Origin: JACVRW01 sp963819635
GTDB taxonomy: Bacteria > Actinomycetota > Thermoleophilia > Solirubrobacterales > Thermoleophilaceae
Assembly: GCA_963819635.1 (NCBI GenBank)
Contig: CAWFWX010000003.1
Location: 682,001-746,000 of the forward strand
DNA: 64,000 bases
Direction of reading: 5' to 3'
A program made the translations under genes and the position numbers. The notes under the pieces are model-generated. The model was not told the origin of the DNA. It did not search any database and was given only the letters and a program-made list of their open reading frames with translations. Shown piece after piece: positions 49,169-58,139 of the stretch. Position 1 is the stretch's first letter; every line of letters starts with the position of its first letter.

Positions 49169-49879
49169 GTGCGCGCCCGCATTCTCATCGCTCTCGCCCT
49201 CGTGACCGCGCTGGCGGGCTGCCAGGAGTCGGGCTTCGACGAGTCGAGGGAGACGCAGCGCCCGCTGAAGGTGCAGCACGCGCTCGACCCGCTGACCGGC
49301 ACGAGGGTCCCTGGGCGCGCCGAGCGGCCGCTCCCGCTGACCGCCGACGCGCTCGGCGACACGCTGGCGCTCGGGCTGAAGCCGGTGGGGGCCGCCGAGC
49401 TGCCGCCGTACCTGCGCGAGCCGGCCCGCGGCGTCGAGAGGCTGTCCGACTCCGATCTCACGGCGATCGAGGCCGCCGACCCCGATGTGATCCTCGGCTC
49501 GAAGGAGCTGCAGGGTGACGAGTACGAGGAGCTCAGGAAGATCGCGCCCACGATCATGAGCGAGGGATCCGATTGGAAGCTGAACCTGCGCCTGCACGGC
49601 GAGGCGCTCGGCCGCACCAACGACGCCGAGGAGCTCCTGATCGACTGGGACAACCGAGTGGCGAAGGTGAAAAAGGCGATGCGCAGGCGCCATTTCACCG
49701 TCCGCCTGCCGGGCGGGGAGACCCCGGGGCCGATCGGCGAATCCGTCCTTGCCGACCTCGGAGCGGGCAGCGGGAGCGGCGCGCTGGAGGTCGTGCGCAT
49801 GCGTGGAGGGCCCGAATGGTCGTCGGGCGGCCTGCTTGCCGCCCGCGCGGTGCTGGCACAGCTCGCCGCGCTCGGATAA
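49169..49879 (+). CDS. Lipoprotein resembling siderophore-binding (FecB-like) protein
   Basis: A 236-residue exported lipoprotein: RARILIALALVTALAGCQES has the lipobox LAGC. The segment EAADPDVILGSKELQGDEYE followed by LRKIAPTIMSEGSDWKLNLR is characteristic of periplasmic-binding proteins for ferric siderophores. The protein is shorter than usual (about 300 residues), so part of one lobe may be missing or reduced. No permease or ATPase genes are adjacent. Start GTG at 49169, eight bases after a TAGTAA -10. A GGDEF gene follows after 61 bases. Confidence 0.68.
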   Translation: MRARILIALALVTALAGCQESGFDESRETQRPLKVQHALDPLTGTRVPGRAERPLPLTADALGDTLALGLKPVGAAELPPYLREPARGVERLSDSDLTAIEAADPDVILGSKELQGDEYEELRKIAPTIMSEGSDWKLNLRLHGEALGRTNDAEELLIDWDNRVAKVKKAMRRRHFTVRLPGGETPGPIGESVLADLGAGSGSGALEVVRMRGGPEWSSGGLLAARAVLAQLAALG

Positions 49880-49940
49880 GCAAGTTCTCCTTCGGCCCCT
49901 CTTGGAGCACCCCGCTTTGGCCGATGAAGCCAGGGGGAAC

Positions 49941-50927
49941 ATGTCCACGCAGATTCTCGACGCCCTGTCCCGCCTCGCAGCGCGGCGTTTCGGCAGCTTT
50001 GCCGATGCCGCGACGTCCGTGTTCGATCTTCTCGAGAGCGCTTCGCCGGGCGGCAGCCTCGTGCTCGGCCAGGTGGACTGGGACGAGGGCCAGTGCCGCG
50101 TGATCGACGCGCGCGGGGAGGGCGTGCCGCGCGGCACCGAGATCCCGCTGGCGCGGGGCGTGCCGAACAACGGTCCCGCCGGCGGTGAGCTGCTCGACGC
50201 CGGCGCTCTGGCCGCGCTCGGCCCCGCGAACTGGGTGGCCGCCCCGCTCGACGCCGCCGACGGCAGCGTCGTCGGCGTGCTGCTGGCGACGGGCCCGGGC
50301 GGCCAGTCGCCCACGCGCGACCTGGCGCAGCTGATCCTCGTGGGCGCCCGCCTGCTCTCCTACGAGTGGGAGAGCATCTCCGCGCGCGCCGAGCTGCGCC
50401 GCCTCGCGGAGCTGGCGCGCGACCGTGCGAGCACCGACCCGATCACCGGGCTGCCTAACCGCGACACGCTGGTGCAGTCGATCGAGCGCGAGCACGAGCT
50501 GAGCAAGCGTGGGACGGTTGAGTCGTATGTGGTCGTCTGCCAGCTCCGTGACCGCGAGGCGCTCATCGCCCGCTTCGGCGAGGCCATGGCGAACCTGCTC
50601 TTGAAGGACGTGGCCGAGGTGCTCTCCGGCGCGATCCGGCGCACGGACTACATCGCGCGGGTGTCGACCGAGGGGCTCAGCGCGGTGCTCGTGGGCTGCA
50701 AGGGCCCCGACGGCGCGCTCGCGTTCCTCGGCCGCTTCGAGCGCTCGCTCGAGCGGGTGAGCTCCGGCCGGCCGGCCGTCGTCCAGCTCTCGTACGGAAT
50801 CCAGCGCCTCGCGGAGGCGGACTCGCCGCAGCACGCGCTCGAGCTGGCCGAGATCTCCGCGCGGACCGCGCCCGTGCGGCAGAATGGGACACCGCTCGGC
50901 ACGGTTCCCGTCAAGGGGGAGGCTTGA
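49941..50927 (+). CDS. GAF-like plus degenerate GGDEF domain protein
   Basis: A 328-residue cytoplasmic protein. Residues 20-145 resemble a GAF-type sensor (ASPGGSLVLGQVDWDEGQCR). The second half follows the GGDEF fold (STDPITGLPNRDTLVQSIER; YIARVSTEGLSAVLVGC), but the catalytic GG(D/E)EF loop reads STEGL (242-246) and so cannot make c-di-GMP. Such domains usually act as receptors or scaffolds. The ATG at 49941 has an AGGGGGA site. The stop overlaps the start of an MshEN-domain gene by TTGA, so the two form a functional pair, both linked to c-di-GMP signalling by domain type. Confidence 0.82.
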   Translation: MSTQILDALSRLAARRFGSFADAATSVFDLLESASPGGSLVLGQVDWDEGQCRVIDARGEGVPRGTEIPLARGVPNNGPAGGELLDAGALAALGPANWVAAPLDAADGSVVGVLLATGPGGQSPTRDLAQLILVGARLLSYEWESISARAELRRLAELARDRASTDPITGLPNRDTLVQSIEREHELSKRGTVESYVVVCQLRDREALIARFGEAMANLLLKDVAEVLSGAIRRTDYIARVSTEGLSAVLVGCKGPDGALAFLGRFERSLERVSSGRPAVVQLSYGIQRLAEADSPQHALELAEISARTAPVRQNGTPLGTVPVKGEA

Positions 50928-52294
50928 GCACCGATCCCCTCATGGGGGCGATCGCAGGGCCCGGAAGCGGCCCGCCACTGTCCGGCCCGGGCGTGACATC
51001 GCCCACGCTCAGCGGCGCCGGGAGGCGCTTCCTCTCGGACATCCTCGTGGAGCTCGGGTTCGTCGACGACGAGCAGGCCGAGCGAGCGGTGGAGGCCGCG
51101 CGCCATCCCGGTCAGACTCCCGAGAAGGTTCTGCTCGAGGGCGGCACGATCACAGAGGACCAGCTCGCTCGCGCGCTGGCCGAGCGCTACGGGCTCGACC
51201 ACATCGACCTGAGCGAGTTTCCCGTGGACGAGTCCGCCGCGGCGCTGCTGCGGCAGACCGCTGCCAAGCGCTACATCGCGGCGCCGGTCGGATTCGCCGA
51301 CGACGGCGCGCTGGTGCTCGCCGTCGCCGATCCGGCGGACTCGCTTGGCCTGAGCGACATCGCGGTGATGACAAAGCTGCCCGTGCGCCCGGCCGTGGCG
51401 GCGCGGAGCCAGATCAAGAAGCTGCTAGACACCCTGTCATTCATGCAGGAGCCGGTCCAAGGCGCGAGCCAGGCGGTGAGCACGGTCATCGTGCCCTCCG
51501 ACGGCGATGCCGCGCCTGAGCCGCTCGACGCGAGCCCGGCCGAGGCGGTCGAGGCCGCCCCTTCGAAGATCGTCGCCACGGACGAGGAGGCGGAGCGCGA
51601 GCTGTCGCGCCTCCGCGAGGAGCTCGCACTGGCGCTCGTGGCTCGCGACGACGCCATTGCGAAGCTTGCCGCGCACGGAGAGCAGGCCGCCGGCGCCGCC
51701 GAGCGCGAGCGCGAGGAGGCGCTGGCCTCGTTGCGTCTCGAGCACGAGCGTGAGCTGGCCGCGGCCGAGGGCGCTTCCGAGGAGGCGCTGCGGGCCGAGC
51801 GGGCGAGCGCCCAGCAGGCCCTCTCCTCGGTGCGAGCGAAGCATGAGGAGGAGCTGGAAGCCGAGCGCAGCAAGCGCGTCGAGGAGGTCGAGGTCGAGCG
51901 CGAGCGCACCGCCGCCGCGATCGACACCGAGCGCGAGCGCAATCAGAAGGAGCTCGAGGCTCTGCGCGCTCGACTGACCGAGGAGCTGGACACGGCGCGC
52001 GCCGAGCTCGAGACCGCACGAGCCGAGGCTGCCTCCGCGCCGCCCCCGGACAGCGGGCGCATCGAGCAGCTCGAGCAGGCCCTCTCCGAGGCGCGCGAGC
52101 AGGTCGAGGTGACCGCGGACGCCGATCGCCGTGCCGAGGCCGCCCGGGCCGCCCTTGCCGCGCTGCGCGACGAGAGCGAGCGCCAGGCACAGGTCCACGC
52201 CCTCACCGAGCGGGAGCTGCGCGCGGAGCTCGAGGCCGTCAGGGCCGAGGTCGAGTCGCTCCGCTCGGAGCTACCCGAGCCGAGCAAGCAGTAG
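50924..52294 (+). CDS. MshEN domain protein with long coiled coil
   Basis: A 456-residue protein. The N-terminal part (about 30-165) matches the MshEN/GspE-N domain: RRFLSDILVELGFVDDEQAE, KVLLEGGTITEDQLARALAE, YIAAPVGFADDGALVLAVAD. In the founding members this domain binds c-di-GMP. The motor ATPase that normally follows is absent; in its place is a long, highly charged coiled coil (about 205-450, mostly Glu/Ala/Arg repeats). That makes it a likely scaffold or adaptor rather than an enzyme. TTG start at 50924 overlaps the GGDEF gene's stop. Convergent with miaB (24-base overlap). Function unknown. Confidence 0.75.
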   Translation: MSTDPLMGAIAGPGSGPPLSGPGVTSPTLSGAGRRFLSDILVELGFVDDEQAERAVEAARHPGQTPEKVLLEGGTITEDQLARALAERYGLDHIDLSEFPVDESAAALLRQTAAKRYIAAPVGFADDGALVLAVADPADSLGLSDIAVMTKLPVRPAVAARSQIKKLLDTLSFMQEPVQGASQAVSTVIVPSDGDAAPEPLDASPAEAVEAAPSKIVATDEEAERELSRLREELALALVARDDAIAKLAAHGEQAAGAAEREREEALASLRLEHERELAAAEGASEEALRAERASAQQALSSVRAKHEEELEAERSKRVEEVEVERERTAAAIDTERERNQKELEALRARLTEELDTARAELETARAEAASAPPPDSGRIEQLEQALSEAREQVEVTADADRRAEAARAALAALRDESERQAQVHALTERELRAELEAVRAEVESLRSELPEPSKQ

Positions 52295-53590
52295 CTCGTC
52301 GCCCGCCAGCGTCGTGCTGGTGGCCGACGCGATCTCGACGTCGGTCAGCTCCCCGGCGTCCGCCATGCCTTCGAAGTTGACGGTCTTGTTGTGCCGTGTG
52401 CGGCCGCGACGCCTCGACGGGTCCGTGCGCGACGGCCCCTCAACGAGCACTTCCATCGTGCGCCCGACGAAGCGCTGGGCGCGCTCCGTGGCGTGTCGCT
52501 GCACCGCCTCCACCAGCCGCCCCATGCGCTCGCTCGCCACCTCGTGCGGTACCTGGTCGGGCAGCACGGCGGCCTCGGTCTCGCGCCGCGGCGAGTAGAT
52601 GAACGTGAACGCCGAGTCGTAGCGCACCTGCTCGACCACATCGAGGGTGTCGGCGAAGTCCGCCTCGGTCTCGCCCGGGAAGCCCACGATGATGTCGGTC
52701 GTGAGCGAGCAGTCCGGGACGAGCTCGCGGATCGTCGCGACGCGGTCGAGGTAGCGCTCGCGGTTGTAGGTCCGGCGCATCGCCTTGAGGATCCGGCTCG
52801 ATCCCGACTGGAGCGGCAGGTGGATGTGCTCGCAGACGCTCGGGAGCTCCGCGTGCGCCGCGATCACGTCCTCGCGGATGTCCTTCGGGTGCGGGCTCGT
52901 GTAGCGGATGCGCTCGATGCCCTCGACCGCGTCGAGCAGCACGAGGAGCTCGGCGAAGCTCACCTTCGCCCCCTTCGGGAGGTCGCGGCCGTATGAGCAC
53001 ACGTTCTGGCCGAGCAGCGTGACCTCCTTGACGCCCTCAGCGGCGACCCGCTCCACCTCGGCCACGATCTCCGCGGCCGGGCGCGACACCTCGCGGCCGC
53101 GTGTCGAGGGCACGATGCAGTACGAGCAGCGGCAGTTGCAGCCCACGGAGATCTGCACCCAGGCCTGGAAGTCGCGCTCGCGCTTCATCGGGAGGTGGCC
53201 GGTGAAGCCCTCGAACTCGAAGAAGCCCTGCGCCGTGATGCTGTCGCTCGTGAGGAACTCGGCCAGCTTGTGCACCTGGCCGGGCCCGAACGCCACGTCG
53301 ACGAACGGGAACATCTCGAAGACCTGCTCCTTCAGCGACTGCGACCAGCAGCCGCCGATCCCGATCACGCGCTCCGGGTCCTCGGACTTGAGCCGCTTGG
53401 CCTCTCCGAGGTGGCCCGCGAGCCTGTTGTCGGCCTTCTCGCGGATCGAGCACGTGTTGAAGAGGATGAGATCGGCGCCCTCTCGATCGCCGGACTCGCT
53501 GTAGCCGAGCGACTCGAGCATGCCCTTCATGCGCTCCGAGTCGTGCTCGTTCATCTGGCACCCGAAGGTGGTCAGGTGGTACCGCTTCAC
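52271..53590 (-). CDS. miaB: tRNA methylthiotransferase MiaB
   Basis: Radical-SAM enzyme adding a methylthio group to i6A37 of tRNA. The 439 residues show the UPF0004 domain with three cluster cysteines (TFGCQMNEHD, LFNTCSIRE, IGGCWSQSL), the radical-SAM triad C-x3-C-x2-C in GCNCRCSYCIVPSTRG, DIIVGFPGETEADF, and a C-terminal TRAM domain (TVNFEG, ..DVEIASATSTTLAG). Start GTG at 53590. Upstream, 19 bases away, ends a gene whose stop lies in a palindromic repeat. It works downstream of MiaA, encoded 3.1 kb to the left. Confidence 0.95.
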   Translation of the reverse strand: MKRYHLTTFGCQMNEHDSERMKGMLESLGYSESGDREGADLILFNTCSIREKADNRLAGHLGEAKRLKSEDPERVIGIGGCWSQSLKEQVFEMFPFVDVAFGPGQVHKLAEFLTSDSITAQGFFEFEGFTGHLPMKRERDFQAWVQISVGCNCRCSYCIVPSTRGREVSRPAAEIVAEVERVAAEGVKEVTLLGQNVCSYGRDLPKGAKVSFAELLVLLDAVEGIERIRYTSPHPKDIREDVIAAHAELPSVCEHIHLPLQSGSSRILKAMRRTYNRERYLDRVATIRELVPDCSLTTDIIVGFPGETEADFADTLDVVEQVRYDSAFTFIYSPRRETEAAVLPDQVPHEVASERMGRLVEAVQRHATERAQRFVGRTMEVLVEGPSRTDPSRRRGRTRHNKTVNFEGMADAGELTDVEIASATSTTLAGDELLLARLG

Positions 53591-53603
53591 AACCCTCAGG
53601 CTA

Positions 53604-53620
53604 AAGGGGTCAGACCCCTT
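53604..53620. repeat. Palindrome AAGGGGTCAGACCCCTT upstream of miaB
   Basis: Identical to the copy at 14371-14387 and flanked by an outer inverted pair (AACCCTCA at 53591-53598, TGAGGGTT at 53620-53627). It provides the TGA stop and last codons (NPQGV) of the glycolipid-binding-like gene and separates it from miaB. Confidence 0.85.
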
Positions 53621-54179
53621 GAGGGTTGCTCGAGGGTTCCACCCTCTCGAGATAGTCCTCGTAGAGGCGGACCAGCCCGACCTCGTCGAACTGAATGTCG
53701 GCGGTGAAGTCGCCGGAGAGGTAGTTCACGCGACCACCGCCCAGCGGCGTGTAGCGCTGATCTGACCGCGTGATCGTCAGGTCCGGCACGCTGACGAACG
53801 CCATCACCAGATCGCGCGCCTCTCCCCCTCCCAGCATTCCGTGGCGTAGCACGGGCATGCTGTTGAACACGGGCGAGGCGAGCACGTCCGTGTCGAGCGC
53901 GCCGTCGAGCTCCGGCAACGGCCGGTCGTCGGCGGTCCACGTGCCGTCGGGCCGGCGCGTGAGCAGCAGCCGCTTCAGCGCCCCGCCGACCAGCGCCGAC
54001 AGCTCGAGCCGCTCAGTGACGAAGTCGGGCCCGGTCCGAAGCGAGTAGTCGAGCCTGTAGGCCTTGGGCGTCGCGCCCAGTTGCGTGCCGGTCGCGGTCA
54101 GCCGATCGTCCTCGATGCGCACGTAGCTCGCCTCCGCGCGCCACTCGTCGAGGCCGCGCCAGATCACGAGGCGATCCAT
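53610..54179 (-). CDS. Putative glycolipid-binding family protein
   Basis: A 189-residue cytoplasmic protein: DRLVIWRGLDEWRAEASYVR, TATGTQLGATPKAYRLDYSL and LKRLLLTRRPDGTWTADDRP match the pattern of the putative glycolipid-binding family (DUF1089), beta-rich single-domain proteins with no proven activity. It starts one base after the RNase Y stop, so it is part of the rny transcript. Its final residues (SSNPQGV) and stop are encoded by the palindromic repeat at 53604-53620, suggesting the natural C-terminus was altered. No enzymatic motif is seen. Confidence 0.75.
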   Translation of the reverse strand: MDRLVIWRGLDEWRAEASYVRIEDDRLTATGTQLGATPKAYRLDYSLRTGPDFVTERLELSALVGGALKRLLLTRRPDGTWTADDRPLPELDGALDTDVLASPVFNSMPVLRHGMLGGGEARDLVMAFVSVPDLTITRSDQRYTPLGGGRVNYLSGDFTADIQFDEVGLVRLYEDYLERVEPSSNPQGV

Positions 54180-55685
54180 CTAGCGCGCGTAGTCGGTCGC
54201 CCTGCTCTCCCTGATCACCGTCACCTTGATCTGCCCGGGGTACTCGAGCTCCTTCTCCACGTCGCGCGCGATCTGATGCGAGAGCAGCGTCGCGGCGTCG
54301 TCGTCGATCTCCTCCGGATGCACGATCACGCGGATCTCGCGGCCGGCGTGCATGGCGTAGACCTTGTCCACGCCGGGGTGCCGGCAGGCGATCTCCTCCA
54401 GCTCGTGGAGGCGCTTCACGTAATGCTCGAGCGACTCGCCGCGCGCGCCGGGGCGTGCGCCCGACAGCGAGTCGACGATCTGGACGATCACGGCCTCCAC
54501 CGTCTGAAGCTCGACCTCGTTGTGATGGGCCTCCATCGCGTGCGCCACCGCCTCGGACTCCTTGTAGCGGCGCGCGAGCTCGCCGCCCACCAGCGCGTGC
54601 GGGCCCTCGCTCTCGTGCGAGACGGCCTTGCCGATGTCGTGCAGGAGGGCCGCACGCGCCGCGCAACGCGGGTCCGCCCCCAGCTCGGCGGCCAGCATCG
54701 CCGCGAGCCGCGCGCACTCGATCGAGTGCTGCAGCACGTTCTGCCCGTAGCTCGTGCGGAACTTGAGCCGCCCGAGCAGCTTCACGAGCTCGGGATGGAG
54801 TGAGCCGACGTTCGCCTCGAACACGGCCTGCTCCCCCACCTCGACCACGTGCTGGTCGATCTCCGACTTGGCCTGGTGGAACGCCTCCTCGATCCGCGCC
54901 GGGTGGATGCGGCCGTCCTGGAGCAGCTTCTCCAGCGTGAGCCGGGCGATCTCGCGGCGAACGCCGTCGAAGCCGGACAGGAGCACGGCGCCGGGCGTGT
55001 CGTCGATGATGAAGTCGATCCCGGTGAGCGTCTCGAGTGCGCGGATGTTGCGCCCCTCGCGGCCGATGATGCGGCCCTTCAGCTCGTCCGACTTCAGCTC
55101 CACCACCGACACGGTCGTCTCGACCGCGTGGCTCGACGCCACGCGCTGCATCACGGCGGCCAGGATGCTCCGAGAGCGGCGATCCGCGTCGCGGCGGGTC
55201 TCCTCCTCCACCTGGCGGATCACGCGCGCGCTCTCGTGGCGCAGCTCGTCCTCGAGCTCGTGCAGGAGGATCTGCTTCGCCTGGCCGGCGCTGAGGCCCG
55301 AGACACGCTCGAGCTCACGCAGCTGGCGCGCCTTCTCCAGCTTGAGCTCCTCGCGGGTGTTGTCGAGGTTGCGCCGCCGGTCCTCGAGCGAGCGCTCGCG
55401 CTCGCCGAGCTGCTGCGCCTGCCCATCCAGCGAGCTCTCCTTCGCGCGCAGGCGCTCCTCGAGGCGCGCGATCTCGGTGCGCCGCGCCAGCAGCTCCTCC
55501 TCCAAGCCGTCGCGCCCGACCGGAACCACCTCCTGCGCCTCGGGCGCCGGAACCGCGACCGGCCCCCGCTCCCGTCTCGCGGGCGTGGCCGCCACCGGCG
55601 CCCCCGCGGTGCGCGGGCGCTGCACGAGCATCACCACCGCCACCGCGACCGCCGCCGCGACCAGGGCCGCCAACACGATCTCCAT
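54180..55685 (-). CDS. rny: Ribonuclease Y
   Basis: Membrane-anchored endoribonuclease that starts mRNA decay. From the ATG at 55685 (501 residues) it has an N-terminal membrane helix (IVLAALVAAAVAVAVVMLV), a long coiled coil, a KH domain (LKGRIIGREGRNIRALETLT) and an HD domain with the metal pair in AALLHDIGKAVSHESEGPH. All are intact. An upstream frame extension (13 residues) lacks homology. The 279 bases upstream (55686-55964) are the longest gap in the window. They contain a GC-rich hairpin (55879-55895) after recX, but no clear promoter was identified. Confidence 0.94.
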   Translation of the reverse strand: MEIVLAALVAAAVAVAVVMLVQRPRTAGAPVAATPARRERGPVAVPAPEAQEVVPVGRDGLEEELLARRTEIARLEERLRAKESSLDGQAQQLGERERSLEDRRRNLDNTREELKLEKARQLRELERVSGLSAGQAKQILLHELEDELRHESARVIRQVEEETRRDADRRSRSILAAVMQRVASSHAVETTVSVVELKSDELKGRIIGREGRNIRALETLTGIDFIIDDTPGAVLLSGFDGVRREIARLTLEKLLQDGRIHPARIEEAFHQAKSEIDQHVVEVGEQAVFEANVGSLHPELVKLLGRLKFRTSYGQNVLQHSIECARLAAMLAAELGADPRCAARAALLHDIGKAVSHESEGPHALVGGELARRYKESEAVAHAMEAHHNEVELQTVEAVIVQIVDSLSGARPGARGESLEHYVKRLHELEEIACRHPGVDKVYAMHAGREIRVIVHPEEIDDDAATLLSHQIARDVEKELEYPGQIKVTVIRESRATDYAR

Positions 55686-55964
55686 CTCCGTCTCCTCACA
55701 CGGCGCACGGGGGCGCCGACTCAACTCTCAGTTCGTTGAGCGGTGCAGCGTGGGGCTAGAGACTGCAGACGGCTACGGACCCTCCCGAGCACTCCTTTCG
55801 GGACGGTCGCGACTGGTTGTCAGGTTGACGTTCAAAAACTGCACGGAATCAGGCGATTTGCTCGTCTTTTGGTCTCACGCGGCCACGCCGGCCGCTTCAC
55901 TGGAGACTAACCACCGGAGCCGGGATCGGCAACCGCTGCCGCGCGGCGTCCCTGTCGGAGGTCG

Positions 55965-56450
55965 TCACGCTGCGCGGCGGCGTTCGCGCTCCGCGCGCTC
56001 CCACGCCTTGATCGCGTCGTAGGCGATCTCGGGCGAGTAGCCGCGCCGCACGAGCATCTGCCAGGCGCGGTCGCGCTCGCGGTCGTCGCGGGGCGCCTGC
56101 GGATAGCGCTGCTCGAGGAGGATCAGCGCGGTTCGCAGCTCGGAGTCGCGGTCGTGGGTCGACGTCGCCGCGTCGATCAGCTGCGGAGCGATTCCGCGGC
56201 GGCGCAGGTCGGCGGCGATCCGCTGTGTGCCCCAGCGCTCCAGCTCGCGCTTGTCCTCGGCGAACTGGCGGGCGTAGCGAGCGTCGTCCAGGAAGCCGGT
56301 CTCCTGCAGCTCGGCCACCGCCTCGTCGATGGCCTCGGGCGGCACGTGCTTGCGCTCGAGACGGGTCCTGAGCTCGGCAACCGTGAGGTCGCGGCGAGCG
56401 ACCGCCTTGTAGGCGAGGTCGATCGCGCGCTCGCTCTCGGTTCGTCTCAC
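55965..56450 (-). CDS. recX: Regulatory protein RecX
   Basis: Small helical inhibitor of RecA filament growth (161 residues) with three-helix repeats: AIDLAYKAVARRDLTVAELR, AVAELQETGFLDDARYAR and WGTQRIAADLRRRGIAPQL, then RAWQMLVRRGYSPEIAYDAI. It directly follows recA (34-base gap), as in most actinobacteria, so both are made together and in a fixed ratio. GTG start at 56450. The C-terminal tail is Arg-rich (ERERRRAA). After the stop lies the 279-base gap before rny. Confidence 0.93.
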   Translation of the reverse strand: MRRTESERAIDLAYKAVARRDLTVAELRTRLERKHVPPEAIDEAVAELQETGFLDDARYARQFAEDKRELERWGTQRIAADLRRRGIAPQLIDAATSTHDRDSELRTALILLEQRYPQAPRDDRERDRAWQMLVRRGYSPEIAYDAIKAWERAERERRRAA

Positions 56451-56484
56451 GGCCGTCCTTGCCGCTCCATGCTCGGGTACGGCC

Positions 56485-57600
56485 CTAGGCGGCCTGCTCC
56501 TCAGCCATCGGGGTCTCCGGCGCCGGGTCGGCGATCTCCTCCCCCTCGCCGGGCGGCGGGGTCTCGATCACGCTCAGCGGCGATGCCGGCTCGACTCCGA
56601 GCGCCTCGTAGATCTTGCGCTCGATCTCCTGCGCCACCTGCGGGTTCTCGCGGAGGTAGCCCTTCACGTTGTGCCGTCCCTGGCCGAGCCGCTCGTCGCC
56701 GTACGAGAAGAACGAGCCGGACTTCTGCACGATGTTGTGCTCGATCCCGAGGTCGAGGATGCAGCCCTCGGAGCTGATGCCCTGGCCGTACTCGATGTCG
56801 AACTCGGCCTGCCGGAACGGCGCCGCGACCTTGTTCTTGACGACCTTGACCCGCACCCGGTTCCCGACCGCCTCGGTGCCCTCCTTGAGCGTCTCGATGC
56901 GGCGGATGTCGAGCCGCTGCGAGGAATAGAACTTGAGCGCGCGGCCGCCGGGCTGAGTCTCCGGGGAGCCGAACATCACGCCCACCTTCTCGCGGATCTG
57001 GTTCGTGAAGATGCAGAGCGTGTTCGCGCGGTTCAGGTTGCCGGCCAGCTTGCGCATCGCCTGGGACATCATCCGGGCCTGGAGGCCCACGGTCTGGTCG
57101 CCCATCGCGCCCTCGAGCTCGGCCTTCGGCGTGAGCGCCGCGACCGAGTCGATCGCCACCACGTCGACCGCGCCCGAGCGGATCAGGAGGTCGGCGATCT
57201 CGAGCGCCTGCTCGCCGTGGTCGGGCTGGGAGACCAGGAGCTCGTCCACGTCCACGCCGATCCGCTTCGCGTAGGCCGGGTCCATCGCGTGCTCCGCGTC
57301 GATGAAGGCGCAGATCCCGCCCAGCTTCTGGGCGCTCGCGAGGATGTGGTAGAGCAGCGTCGTCTTGCCGGACGACTCCGGGCCGAACACCTCGACGATC
57401 CGCCCGCGCGGCACGCCGCCGACGCCCAGCGCCAAGTCGAGGGACAGGGCGCCAGTCGGCACCGCCGCGACCTTCACCTGGAAGGCGTCGTCCCCCATCT
57501 TCATGATCGAGCCCGCTCCGAACGTCCGCTCGATCTGCGTGAGCGCACCCTTCAGCGCCGCCTCGCGTGCCTTGGCGGCCTTCTCCTGCTCCTTCTCCAT
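56485..57600 (-). CDS. recA: Recombinase RecA
   Basis: Central homologous recombination and SOS co-protease, 371 residues. Visible: the RecA N-terminal helix (ALTQIERTFGAGSIMKMGD), Walker A GPESSGKTTLLYHI, Walker B VVAIDSVAALTPKAELEGAM with the MAW-like loop, QIREKVGVMFGSPETQPGGR and RGRIVEVFG. The C-terminus is extended and acidic (PPPGEGEEIADPAPETPMAE). The start has AGGAG seven bases upstream. The 78-base region before it shows no LexA box of the CGAAC-N4-GTTCG type and no mycobacterial RecA-NDp-type site, in contrast to the box at 25319-25333. Confidence 0.97.
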   Translation of the reverse strand: MEKEQEKAAKAREAALKGALTQIERTFGAGSIMKMGDDAFQVKVAAVPTGALSLDLALGVGGVPRGRIVEVFGPESSGKTTLLYHILASAQKLGGICAFIDAEHAMDPAYAKRIGVDVDELLVSQPDHGEQALEIADLLIRSGAVDVVAIDSVAALTPKAELEGAMGDQTVGLQARMMSQAMRKLAGNLNRANTLCIFTNQIREKVGVMFGSPETQPGGRALKFYSSQRLDIRRIETLKEGTEAVGNRVRVKVVKNKVAAPFRQAEFDIEYGQGISSEGCILDLGIEHNIVQKSGSFFSYGDERLGQGRHNVKGYLRENPQVAQEIERKIYEALGVEPASPLSVIETPPPGEGEEIADPAPETPMAEEQAA

Positions 57601-57678
57601 GTCGCGTTCTCCTCGAAGTTCTTGAGGTCACAACGTAGGAGCGCGGTCGGACGGACTTTCGCCCCGGCGGACGCGCGG

Positions 57679-58090
57679 CTAGTCGGGCAGCCCGGCGGCT
57701 TGGAGGGCCTCGCGGTGGTCATCGAACACCTGAAGCCGAGCGATCTTCGCGTCGGTGAGTGTCCAGACCGCCCAGTGGTGGGCCTCGACCGGTGCGCCGC
57801 TAGAGCGCCCAACCGCACGCTCCTGGATCGCGACCAAGACGGTACTCCCGGCATCGATGATCTCCACGAGCTCGAAGTCCACGGCGCGCATGACCTCCAG
57901 CGATTCGCGCCAGTTCTCGCGCACACCGGCGTGGCCCGAGTAAACGGGCCTCGCATATAGCGCTGCCCGCCGCCAATTCGACAGGTCCCAGACGATGTCC
58001 TCCGAATACGAGCTCGAACGGAGTGGTGTCGTCCTGCCGCGCAAAGGCGTCGTAGACGCGGCGGACGACTTCCACGTTCTCGCGGGACAT
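57679..58090 (-). pseudogene. SnoaL/NTF2-like protein, frameshifted
   Basis: A SnoaL-like small protein (about 136 residues if repaired). The N-terminal frame from the ATG at 58090 reads SRENVEVVRRVYDAFARQDD, the family's usual beginning. From base 58009 the match continues in another frame (YSEDIVWDLSNWRRAALYAR, then YSGHAGVRENWRESLEVMRA and VEAHHWAVWTLTDAKIARLQ). One extra base (C on the plus strand near 58009) explains the shift, again at a non-homopolymer site. It is the fourth such case in the window. GATACT (58103-58098, minus) ends seven bases before the ATG. Confidence 0.75.
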
Positions 58091-58139
58091 GGAGCCAAGT
58101 ATCGCGGCACCCGAAGGCGACTTGTGATCAACTCACTCC

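Noticed and set aside
49920..49928. GCCGATGAA as a WhiG/FliA-type -10 for the GGDEF gene, which would tie it to RsiG
   Set aside because: No TAAA-like -35 lies at the required distance upstream; the match is one hexamer only.
55686..55964. Possible small RNA in the longest gap (between recX and rny)
   Set aside because: Only a short GC hairpin (55879-55895) was seen, with no promoter-terminator pair or known RNA motif.
57601..57680. LexA box upstream of recA
   Set aside because: Searched for CGAAC-N4-GTTCG and close variants; only half-site-like GTTCT sequences are present.
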